DNA of 52,573 nucleotides from Betaproteobacteria bacterium. GTDB taxonomy: Bacteria; Pseudomonadota; Gammaproteobacteria; Burkholderiales; SG8-39. The position numbers were made by a program, and so were the translations under genes. Below, one piece after another: positions 39,956-46,654 of the stretch. Under the pieces are notes generated by a model. That model had not been told where the DNA came from. It saw only the letters and a program-made list of their open reading frames with translations, and searched no databases. The stretch spans positions 1-52,573 of the forward strand of contig CANKMT010000032.1 in NCBI GenBank assembly GCA_947482825.1, given 5' to 3'. Positions within the stretch are counted from its first letter, which is position 1; each line of letters begins with the position of its first letter.

Positions 39956-40162
39956 CGCAATCTCGACGTATTCCACGCGACTTGCCGGTTGTGGAAAGGC
40001 AATTCCATCTTCGCGCATGCCGTCCAGATGGAATGCGATCGCTTCGCGGATTTGCAATTCGGTTTCCTCGACAGTGGCACCGGTTGCCACACACCCAGGA
40101 AGGTCTGGTACATACGCCGAGTAATTGCTTTCGGCCTTCTCGATCACGATGGCATAGCGCAT
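39950..40162 (-). CDS. hicB: HicB-family antitoxin
   Basis: 70 aa. MRYAIVIEKAESNYSAYVPD then LPGCVATGATVEETELQIRE and AIAFHLDGMREDG: the complete partial-RNase-H-fold HicB core without the extra DNA-binding domain. It neutralises HicA. Starts 7 nt after hicA. Its TAA lies inside the R'' core of attC site 3. Small, complete and in a cassette with hicA; likely functional. Confidence 0.92.
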   Translation of the reverse strand: MRYAIVIEKAESNYSAYVPDLPGCVATGATVEETELQIREAIAFHLDGMREDGIAFPQPASRVEYVEIAA

Positions 40163-40169
40163 TTGAGCC

Positions 40170-40358
40170 TCACTTCTTAAGACCAGACTGCTTCAGGATA
40201 CTGTTTAGCGTACCGGGCGCCAAGTCGTCGCTTGGCTTTCCGGGAACAGTGACGCGACCGGGCTTCGCAGCATGCTTGAATTGCCGATGGCTACCCCGCG
40301 TTTCCGCCAGATACCAGCCATCGTCATTCAGCATTCGCAGTATTTCGCTGACCTTCAC
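40170..40358 (-). CDS. hicA: HicA-family mRNA interferase toxin
   Basis: 62 aa from a GTG start (KVSEILRMLNDDGWYLAETR). The dsRBD-like HicA fold has the catalytic His in RGSHRQFKHAAKPGRVTVPG, and DDLAPGTLNSILKQSGL at the end. Cleaves mRNA when HicB is lost. First gene of its cassette, about 55 bp after the core GTTATGC (40418-40412). A promoter must lie in that short leader; none is obvious. Confidence 0.92.
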   Translation of the reverse strand: MKVSEILRMLNDDGWYLAETRGSHRQFKHAAKPGRVTVPGKPSDDLAPGTLNSILKQSGLKK

Positions 40359-40411
40359 CGAACCAGCATATCAAGGACCGGGTTTCGACGCAGCGACATC
40401 CGGTCTTGCGG

Positions 40412-40498
40412 CATAACGTTTTGGTCCGCGGCGGGCCGGCGCAGACATTTGCACTTGCATGGTGCTGGCGGCCTGTCCGCAGCTCTATAGTTAGAGCG
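40412..40498 (-). other. Candidate attC site 4
   Basis: Plus-strand ends are GCATAAC (40412-40418) and GTTAGAGC (40491-40498). The arms GCGGCGGGCCGGCGCAG and CTGGCGGCCTGTCCGC pair imperfectly around a spacer of about 20 nt. It lies between hicA and the membrane-protein gene. Confidence 0.75.
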
Positions 40499-40518
40499 AA
40501 TCACGGGAAATGACGGCT

Positions 40519-40773
40519 TCAAAACCAATCCGGCCGAAACGATGACTTACGCTTGCCAAGGAAGTGTAACGAGATGAGGGCCGCGCCACAGATCGCGACG
40601 GCCTGCGCTGCTGCAAGTAGCATTGAAGGCGACTCGACACCCATCATTGCATCACCTTCTACTCGCGCCGGCAACATCAAACCAATCCCGACAAACATCG
40701 GCAACCACAAGAAAACCGTCGACATATGGTGACCCCATCGTAGGCTCCGATAGAGTCCAAAAGTTGCAATCAA
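40519..40773 (-). CDS. Small membrane protein, possibly incomplete
   Basis: 84 aa from ATG 40773 with hydrophobic segments STVFLWLPMFVGIGLMLPA and SMLLAAAQAVAICGAALISL. In the same frame, codons further upstream encode another hydrophobic stretch (GTVFTVVVAALVLIATFG) with only TTG as a possible start, so a third helix may belong to it. Unrecognised family. It fills a cassette of its own between attC sites 4 and 5, about 160 bp after its 5' boundary. Confidence 0.45.
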   Translation of the reverse strand: MIATFGLYRSLRWGHHMSTVFLWLPMFVGIGLMLPARVEGDAMMGVESPSMLLAAAQAVAICGAALISLHFLGKRKSSFRPDWF

Positions 40774-40935
40774 GACCAGTGCCGCGACGACGACGGTAAA
40801 TACAGTGCCTCGCCAAATCTCGTAAATAGACGCTAGAACCTGAACTATTGCTGACGAAGATTATCGTCATGCGGAATTGTCACGGTTCGTTCTCAGAGAC
40901 TTGATCTGACATCAGCACTCGCTCTCCTCACTGTC

Positions 40936-41027
40936 GCTTTAACGTCGTGGTCAACGGCAGGCGCGCGCGGTGGTCAATGAGAAAATCATGACCGCTTTCG
41001 CCTGTCGGTTGCACCTATAGTTACACG
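40936..41027 (-). other. Candidate attC site 5
   Basis: Plus-strand ends are GCTTTAAC (40936-40943) and GTTACACG (41020-41027). This is the clearest hairpin of the array: CGGCAGGCG pairs with CGCCTGTCG, and GGTGGTCA with TGACCGC near the tip. The antitoxin gene at 40986 ends inside it. Confidence 0.8.
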
Positions 41028-41315
41028 TTGCGATTTCGCGGAAAGACGACCGGTTACATACTTGTGCAGAACGCTGGCAATCAGCGTTTGATATGGGACT
41101 CCCTCCTGAAGTGCTTTGACCTGTATGTCGCCAAGATCAATGGAGGACAAACGAATGTTCACCCTGCGATCTTTGATTGCTGTGGCTCTTGCCGCAACTT
41201 TCAACTTTTCAAGCTCACTCTTCGTCGATACAGATTTAAGTTTGCCTTTTTCGTAGGCATCTAGTACTTCGCGCTCATAGGCATCAAGTTTCGCCATCTG
41301 ATTCACCTTTTTCAA
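40986..41315 (-). CDS. BrnA/CopG-type antitoxin
   Basis: 109 aa. N-terminal helix (MAKLDAYEREVLDAYEKGKL), then the ribbon-helix-helix part DRRVNIRLSSIDLGDIQVKA and LQEGVPYQTLIASVLHKYV, as in CopG/BrnA antitoxins. The last 20 or so residues are encoded by attC site 5. It overlaps the toxin-like gene by 32 nt, toxin first, the usual BrnTA order. It would repress its own promoter. Confidence 0.8.
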   Translation of the reverse strand: MKKVNQMAKLDAYEREVLDAYEKGKLKSVSTKSELEKLKVAARATAIKDRRVNIRLSSIDLGDIQVKALQEGVPYQTLIASVLHKYVTGRLSAKSQRVTIGATDRRKRS

Positions 41316-41472
41316 TTTTTTCCCTCGTTGCCTTTCGGCTGGGGATCACGGTTTTCAGGAAGTAATAGTCGTCTTCCTCTACGTACGGCACCAAGTACGC
41401 GTAGTTATCGATTGCAACTACCATGGTGGGTTGTCGAAACGCCGGAACGCAGTCCGTCAATTCGTAACGCAT
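41284..41472 (-). CDS. BrnT-like toxin, N-terminally truncated
   Basis: 62 aa. NYAYLVPYVEEDDYYFLKTV followed by IPSRKATRE is the C-terminal half of the toxin that partners CopG/BrnA antitoxins. About 35-40 N-terminal residues of the family are missing. The present start, ATGCGTTACGAA, contains a core-like GTTACGA (41469-41463) and has an AAAGGATG site upstream, so the truncation may coincide with the cassette's 5' boundary. Probably inactive. Confidence 0.6.
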   Translation of the reverse strand: MRYELTDCVPAFRQPTMVVAIDNYAYLVPYVEEDDYYFLKTVIPSRKATREKIEKGESDGET

Positions 41473-41655
41473 ATCGTCATCCTTTCTTCAGTTCATTACG
41501 TTATGCGAGTTTCGGCCTTTAAAATTCCTGTTATTCGAACGAATACGGGTTTGCGTTCCGCTGATTTGTAATGCACCCGGTCATCCTTCATTGGGGCTTC
41601 AATGCGTTGAGCCTACCGCAGAGTTAAAAATACATGTTATTCGCGGAAGTGGATA

Positions 41656-42193
41656 ATGTTGAATCAGGCAAATGATCCGGGCGGGGCGTTGCCGACTCGT
41701 CCGAGGCTGCTGGAGACCGTGATCGAGCCGCTCAAGTCACACCTGGTGCGCGTCAAGGTCGTGCACGAAGCGGATCTTTTGGCAGGTTACGGGGAGGTGG
41801 AGATGCCGGACGCCTTCGCGCGGAAGTTCCTGCGCGGCCCGTGAGTTGGGTTGGAAGTTCGTGTTCCCGTCCCGCAAGCTGTCGACCGACCCGCGCACCG
41901 GCGTCATACGCCGGCATCACCTTTACGACGACCTGCCGGGGCGCGCGATCAATCAAGCCGCTCGAGAGGCCGGTATCACCAAGCACGTGAGCTCCCACAC
42001 GCTGAGGCACCACTCATTCGCAACGCACCTGCTCGAAAACGGTTACGACATCCGCACAGTGCAGGAACTGCTGGGGCACGCAAGCGTGGAGACGACGATG
42101 ATCTACACGCATGTGATGAACAAGGGCGGGCGCGGGGTGCGCAGTCCGCTGGACCGGGTGGAGCAGGCGCGGGCGGCCTATCCGGCGGGTTGA
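41656..42193 (+). pseudogene. intI: Integron integrase IntI, 5'-truncated and frameshifted
   Basis: The first frame (to TGA 41844) has [40 protein letters not shown]; the second (from about 41840) has [20 protein letters not shown], then [20 protein letters not shown] with the tyrosine, ending at 42193. FVFPSRK and [11 protein letters not shown] are integron-integrase-specific insert regions absent from XerC/D. One base is gained or lost near 41835. The N-terminal core-binding domain and the first catalytic Arg are missing. [12 protein letters not shown] has an extra His beside the H-x-x-R site. Direction, away from the array, is correct for intI. Confidence 0.85.
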
Positions 42194-43215
42194 GAACGGT
42201 GGGGAGAAGGGGAGGAAAGGGTGGACCGGCCAAGCGTCTCCAGCAGTTCCCGATGGATGTCGCGCGCAACAGTCCATCCTTCGTAGATAAAAGCTGAGTA
42301 GAGGTCCACGCAGCAAGCGCCGGCGCGCAGCATCGCGAGCACGTCGGCCGCGGTGCTGATGCCGCCGTTGCCCTTGATCGGGATGCGCCCGCGGGCGATG
42401 CGGGCGGCCGCCTCGACGTTGGCAAGCGCGGTCTCGCGGATCATGCGGCCGTGGACGGTCGCCGAGCCGGTGCCCAGGCCCGGTTCAGGGATCTTCCAGC
42501 CGCCGCCGATCTTCAGTCCCTCGACCTTGGCCGCGATGCATCGCTCGATCACTTCGGCCATGCGGTCGAGTTCCTTGGTGGTGTCGTTCGGCATGCGCAG
42601 GATCACCGGCTTCTTGCGCGCTTCCAGGCGAGGAAGGAGTTCGATCAACACCGGCAGTTCGTTGAACACCTCGCCAGGGCCGAGGACGTTCGGGCACATG
42701 AGCGAAAGCTCCAACGCATCGACATAGGGCTCGACCTCGAAGAACACGCACGCGATCTCCTCGGCGCTGAAGCCGCCGATGTTGCCGATCACCGGCACCT
42801 TGCGCGCGCCGAACCGGCGCAGGTTTTCGATCGCATAGGCGCGGCCCTTGCTCGGCACGCCCATCGAGTCGCCGAGCGATCCGGTGTCCTCGTAGCGCAC
42901 GATGCGCGGGAAGGGATTGCCGTAGCGCGGTTCCGGCATGATCGTGCCTACCGTCAGGAACCCGAACCCGAGACACGAGAGCGAAACGAGCAGGTCGCAG
43001 TTCTTGTCGAAGCCGGCAGCGAGGCCGACCGGGCCGGGCAGGTCGAGGCCCGCATAGCGGGTGCGCAGGCGCGGGTCGCTGACTTCGAGGCCCTGCAGCG
43101 CGCCGAGCGCCTGCCAGGGTGGAGCCCAACCCAAGCCCGAGTGCGCAAGCGAGTGGGCCGTGTCTGCGGAAAGCCCGAACAGCAGCGGGCGAAGGGCGGC
43201 GCGATAGAAGGACAT
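42178..43215 (-). CDS. pyrD: Dihydroorotate-dehydrogenase-like FMN protein
   Basis: 345 aa. The N-terminus ([20 protein letters not shown]) and [16 protein letters not shown] are class 2 PyrD features, and [20 protein letters not shown] is the FMN phosphate site. The active-site loop, however, is [11 protein letters not shown], with the Cys seen in class 1 rather than the Ser of class 2. It is the last gene of the operon with Mo-hydroxylase and hydrolase genes, so it may act on another dihydropyrimidine-like compound. The final 15 or so residues ([12 protein letters not shown]) overlap intI antisense and look acquired. The symbol is given for the family only. Confidence 0.8.
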   Translation of the reverse strand: MSFYRAALRPLLFGLSADTAHSLAHSGLGWAPPWQALGALQGLEVSDPRLRTRYAGLDLPGPVGLAAGFDKNCDLLVSLSCLGFGFLTVGTIMPEPRYGNPFPRIVRYEDTGSLGDSMGVPSKGRAYAIENLRRFGARKVPVIGNIGGFSAEEIACVFFEVEPYVDALELSLMCPNVLGPGEVFNELPVLIELLPRLEARKKPVILRMPNDTTKELDRMAEVIERCIAAKVEGLKIGGGWKIPEPGLGTGSATVHGRMIRETALANVEAAARIARGRIPIKGNGGISTAADVLAMLRAGACCVDLYSAFIYEGWTVARDIHRELLETLGRSTLSSPSPHRSQPAG

Positions 43216-43228
43216 GCGCGAGGCCCCG

Positions 43229-44095
43229 TCAGAGCGATTCGCCGGCCGCCGTATTGCGCGACGAGGTGTGCCAGGGGATCGCGAAACGCTCCGCGACTTC
43301 GATCGCCATGAAGAGCACGACGCCGATCAGCGTGAGGCCGACCAGGCCGGCGAAGAGCAGCGGGGTGTCCATGCTGCCATTGGCGGACATGAGGAGGTAA
43401 CCGAGGCCCGCGTCGCCGCCGACGAATTCACCGACGACCGCGCCGACCACGGCCAGCGTGATCGCGATCTTGAGCCCGCCGAAGATGGAGGGCAGCGCAT
43501 TCGGCAGGCGGATCTTGAAAAACGTCGCCATGCCGGAGAGGCCCATGGAGCGCGCGAGGTGGATCTTTTCCGGCTCGATCGCCGCCAGCCCGACCACGGT
43601 GTTGATCACTATCGGGAAGAAGGCGATCAGGAAAGCGATCAGCACCTTGGGCATCAGGCCGAAGCCGAACCAGACGATGAACAGGGGTGCCACCGCCATC
43701 TTGGGCACCGCCTGCGACGAGACCAGCAGCGGATACACCGAGCGCGCAAACGTCGGCCACATGAAGGTCGCCAGCGCGAGAGGGATGCCCACCGCAACGC
43801 TCAGCAGGAACCCGAGCACGATCTCGGTCGTCGAGACCCAGCCGTGCTTCAGCAGCAGCGGCAGCTTCTCCTGCGTGACCATCGCTATCTGGCTCGGCGG
43901 CGGCAGGATGTACGGGGGCACCTTGAAGATCCGCGTGCCGGCTTCCCAAAGCACGAGGACCGCGATCACCACCAGCACCGGGTAGAGGACGGAGGCGATC
44001 CGGGTGCGGCGGTCGCGCTCGGTCTTCGCCTGTTGCACATCGCTTTCGACTTGCTCGATGGAAATGCGCTGGGGCTTGTCGTCGTTCATCGCCAT
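43229..44095 (-). CDS. ABC transporter permease, SsuC/TauC/NitT type
   Basis: 288 aa with about six membrane helices (VLYPVLVVIAVLVLWEAG near residue 37 onwards). The permease EAA loop is present as GLAAIEPEKIHLARSMGLSG, followed by IRLPNALPSIFGGLKIAIT. An ATG two codons downstream (44089) is an alternative start. It sits 14 bp after the ATPase gene and 13 bp before the PyrD-like gene. Works with the ATPase and the NMT1/THI5-type binding protein in the inner membrane. Confidence 0.92.
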   Translation of the reverse strand: MAMNDDKPQRISIEQVESDVQQAKTERDRRTRIASVLYPVLVVIAVLVLWEAGTRIFKVPPYILPPPSQIAMVTQEKLPLLLKHGWVSTTEIVLGFLLSVAVGIPLALATFMWPTFARSVYPLLVSSQAVPKMAVAPLFIVWFGFGLMPKVLIAFLIAFFPIVINTVVGLAAIEPEKIHLARSMGLSGMATFFKIRLPNALPSIFGGLKIAITLAVVGAVVGEFVGGDAGLGYLLMSANGSMDTPLLFAGLVGLTLIGVVLFMAIEVAERFAIPWHTSSRNTAAGESL

Positions 44096-44109
44096 GGGTC
44101 AGGGCTCGC

Positions 44110-44898
44110 TCAGTGTTCCCTGAGTACGCCGCTGGCGAGGAACAGGTCGCGGATCTGGCGCGTGTAGGCGGCAAACTGCGGGGTGTCGCGCATCGCGAGC
44201 GTTCGCGGGCGGGGCAGGTCGATGTCGATCACGCTGTCGATGCGCCCGGGCCGCGGGGTCATCACCACCACCTGGTCCGACAGGAACACGGCCTCCGCAA
44301 TGCTGTGCGTGACGAACAGCACGGTCATCTGCCGGTCGCTCCAGAGTTTCTGCAGATCGAGGGCGATCTGGTCGCGCGTGAGCGCATCGAGCGCGCCGAA
44401 AGGCTCGTCCATGAGCAGCTGGTGCGGCTGGTGGACCAGGGCGCGGCAGATCGACACGCGCTGGCGCATGCCGCCGGAAAGCTCGTGCGGGTACTTGTTC
44501 TCGAACCCGGCGAGCCCGACCTGCGCGAGCAGCGCGCGTGCAGCGGCTTCCGAGGCGGCGCGGTCCAGGTTCCTGGCTTCCGCCTGAAGCAACACGTTCT
44601 GCAACGCGGTGCGCCATTCGAGGAGCACGGGACTCTGGAAGACGATCCCGATGTCTGTGCGCGGCCGGTCGACGCGCTTGCCTTCGGCGATCACGGATCC
44701 GCTGGAGGGGCTCGCCAGCCCGGCGGCGATCATCATGAGGGTGCTCTTGCCGCAGCCGCTCGGCCCGAGGATCGACAGGAACTGCCCGCGCTGCGCGGTG
44801 AGCGAAACCTGGTCGAGCGCGCGCACCGGGCCGTCGCCGGTCGCGTAGACCTTGGATAAGCTTTCGATGCGCAGCAGCGCTTCGGTGCCCGCGTCCAT
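44110..44898 (-). CDS. ABC transporter ATPase, NitT/TauT type
   Basis: 262 aa from ATG 44898. Walker A GPSGCGKST (residues 45-53), Q-loop IGIVFQSPVLLEWRT, signature LSGGMRQR, Walker B QLLMDEPFGALDA and the switch His in LFVTHSIAEAV. Matches SsuB/TauB/NrtD ATPases. A longer in-frame extension upstream lies in the hydrolase gene and is rejected; that gene's stop is 2 nt upstream. Confidence 0.94.
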   Translation of the reverse strand: MDAGTEALLRIESLSKVYATGDGPVRALDQVSLTAQRGQFLSILGPSGCGKSTLMMIAAGLASPSSGSVIAEGKRVDRPRTDIGIVFQSPVLLEWRTALQNVLLQAEARNLDRAASEAAARALLAQVGLAGFENKYPHELSGGMRQRVSICRALVHQPHQLLMDEPFGALDALTRDQIALDLQKLWSDRQMTVLFVTHSIAEAVFLSDQVVVMTPRPGRIDSVIDIDLPRPRTLAMRDTPQFAAYTRQIRDLFLASGVLREH

Positions 44899-44900
44899 CG

Positions 44901-45587
44901 TTACGTCTTCGCCGGGGCCGCGGAAAGCAGTCCGAGTTTCGACCACGCGCCGATGACGTCTTCCGAAGTCACGATCGCCCCGTAGTCGCGATCGAAGCGC
45001 TTTAACGCGCCGAGGTGGTCGCTTTCGCTCGCGGCGCCGCAGCAGTCGGCGACGATGGTCACGTAGTAGTCGATGAAGTAGGCGTCGCGCCCGGTGGATT
45101 CGACGCAGGTGTCGGTCGCGACGCCCGTGAGCAACAGGCTGCGGATGCCGCGGCTTTTCAGCAGCACGTCGAGCCCCGTGTTGAGAACTGCGCTGTAGCG
45201 GTGCTTGATGATCACGGCTTCGCCCGGCTCGGGCCGCACCGAGTAGAAATCCGCGCCCCACGAGCCGGTAAGGCAGCGCGGGATCTCGACCGCACGGCGG
45301 CGGTTGCGTTCGCGCATCGGGGCCGAGAGGTGCTCGGGGTCGTAGATCGCCTGCACGAAGATCACGGGCACACCGGCTTCGCGCGCCTTGGCGACCAGTC
45401 GCTCGAGGTGCGGCATCGACTTTTGCACCGTCTTCACGTCGGCGCCGATCTGGTCGAAGAAGCCGCCGTCGGCGACGAAATCGTTCTGCACGTCGATCAC
45501 CAGGAGCGCGGCGTTTTCAGGCGCGGCTTTTTGCTCCAGCGTCGTGAGGAGGCCGCCCTCGCCGTCGGGCGCGCTGATGCCGGGCAT
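44901..45587 (-). CDS. Isochorismatase-family cysteine hydrolase
   Basis: 228 aa. Catalytic triad visible: D32 in LVIDVQNDF, K128 in AVIIKHRYSA, C161 in GVATDTCVEST. The D-K-C set is shared by N-carbamoylsarcosine amidase, ureidoacrylate and maleamate amidohydrolases, biuret hydrolase and nicotinamidases. With a Mo-hydroxylase and a pyrimidine-precursor-type importer beside it, an open-chain amide or ureido intermediate of an N-heterocycle is the likeliest substrate. Cytoplasmic. Operon spacing is 13 bp upstream and 2 bp downstream. Confidence 0.9.
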   Translation of the reverse strand: MPGISAPDGEGGLLTTLEQKAAPENAALLVIDVQNDFVADGGFFDQIGADVKTVQKSMPHLERLVAKAREAGVPVIFVQAIYDPEHLSAPMRERNRRRAVEIPRCLTGSWGADFYSVRPEPGEAVIIKHRYSAVLNTGLDVLLKSRGIRSLLLTGVATDTCVESTGRDAYFIDYYVTIVADCCGAASESDHLGALKRFDRDYGAIVTSEDVIGAWSKLGLLSAAPAKT

Positions 45588-45600
45588 CGCGCCGGGCCGC

Positions 45601-46641
45601 CTACGCCTGGGGCGGGATGTATTCGGCGCCGGAGGGCACGAAGTCGTTCGTATAGAGCTTCTGGGCGTCGAGCGGCGTGGTCACGCCCCCATACAGCTTC
45701 AGCACATCGACCGTGGCCGCCCAATCCTTGTCGGACATCCATCCCAACGGCTTGCCCATGGTGTTCGGCGTGAGCCAGGTGTTCCACGACAGTTCGGCTT
45801 CGCGCCGCGTGATCCGCACATCGGTCGCGTCGGAATACTTCTTCACGATCGCCGCCATCTCGTCGGGCTGCTTGCGGCCGTACAGGAACCCCTTGATGCT
45901 CGCCGCGACAAAGGCGCGGATCAGGGCCGGGTCTTCCTTGAGCAGGTCGTTGTGGACGATGATGCCGTTGCTGACCGAGGTGACGCCGCAGTCCGCGTAC
46001 CAAAGGATGCGGGCCTTTTTGTTGCCGCGGATCTCCACGCTCGGTACATAGCCTTGCGCATAGCCGGCGATGGCCTGCACCTTGCCGGTAATCAGGGCGG
46101 GCGGGCTGCCGGCCGGGTCGACGCTGACGACGTTGATCTTGCTCGCATCGAGGTTGCAGCCTTTCACGAAAGCCGGCCACTGCTGGAACTGGGTCGCGCC
46201 GGTGGGGATCGCGACGGTCTTGCCTTCGAGGTCCTTGGCCGTCTTGATGCCGGACTCTTCGAGCACCACCACGGCGGTCGGGTTGCGGCGGTAGATGCTG
46301 CCGACCATCGTGATGTTCATGCCTTTGGTGACGCTGTTGCCGAGCACGTAGCCGTCCGAAAAACCGAACTGGGTGTCCTTGTTCGCCGTGAGCTGCGCCG
46401 TGGAGCCCGAGCCCTTGCCGGGGCCGACGGTTACGTCGAGGCCGGCCTGTTCGTAGAAGCCTTTCTCGCGCGCGACGATGAAACCGACGTTCGGACCCTG
46501 GAACAACCAGTCCAGGCGCATCGAGACCGGCCGCAGCTTGCTCTGGCCGTGGGCCTTGATGAAAGGGATGGCGGACAGGCCCGCCACCGCGCCGGCCGAG
46601 CGGAGGAATTTGCGGCGGGAATCGGTTTTCTCGTTCGGCAT
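45601..46641 (-). CDS. ABC substrate-binding protein, NMT1/THI5/SsuA type, Tat-exported
   Basis: 346 aa. Twin-arginine signal (SRRKFLRSAGAVAGLSAI, Arg 9-10). Mature part: MRLDWLFQGPNVGFIVAREK and GFYEQAGLDVTVGPGKGS, the start of the NMT1/THI5-like periplasmic fold, then SDGYVLGNSVTKGMNI. Relatives bind hydroxymethylpyrimidine and thiamine precursors, alkanesulfonates, taurine or aromatic acids. Feeds the permease and ATPase of the same operon. The ligand is unproven, though operon context points to an N-containing ring compound. Confidence 0.93.
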   Translation of the reverse strand: MPNEKTDSRRKFLRSAGAVAGLSAIPFIKAHGQSKLRPVSMRLDWLFQGPNVGFIVAREKGFYEQAGLDVTVGPGKGSGSTAQLTANKDTQFGFSDGYVLGNSVTKGMNITMVGSIYRRNPTAVVVLEESGIKTAKDLEGKTVAIPTGATQFQQWPAFVKGCNLDASKINVVSVDPAGSPPALITGKVQAIAGYAQGYVPSVEIRGNKKARILWYADCGVTSVSNGIIVHNDLLKEDPALIRAFVAASIKGFLYGRKQPDEMAAIVKKYSDATDVRITRREAELSWNTWLTPNTMGKPLGWMSDKDWAATVDVLKLYGGVTTPLDAQKLYTNDFVPSGAEYIPPQA

Positions 46642-46654
46642 GATGGAACCTCGT

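Larger units (their letters stand above)
37217..42193 (-). mobile_element. Degenerate chromosomal integron (cassette array plus intI remnant)
   Basis: About 5 kb of lower-GC, small-gene DNA between aspartate dehydrogenase and the PyrD-like gene. The integrase remnant (41.66-42.19 kb) is on the plus strand. Every cassette gene to its left is on the minus strand, as expected when cassettes enter at attI beside a divergent intI. Five palindromic sites with RYYYAAC/GTTRRRY-like ends (37466, 38955, 39869, 40412 and 40936) separate the genes, and a sixth is occupied by a group II intron remnant. Contents: three toxin-antitoxin pairs, an orphan antitoxin, a DUF4124 protein, a membrane protein and a truncated gene. 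The integrase is dead, so the array is frozen unless served in trans. Confidence 0.8.

Noticed and set aside
41520..41655. A specific attI site
   Set aside because: Direct TGTTATTCG repeats and a TATTCG-AA-CGAATA palindrome are present, but no recognisable attI core and integrase-binding pair could be assigned.
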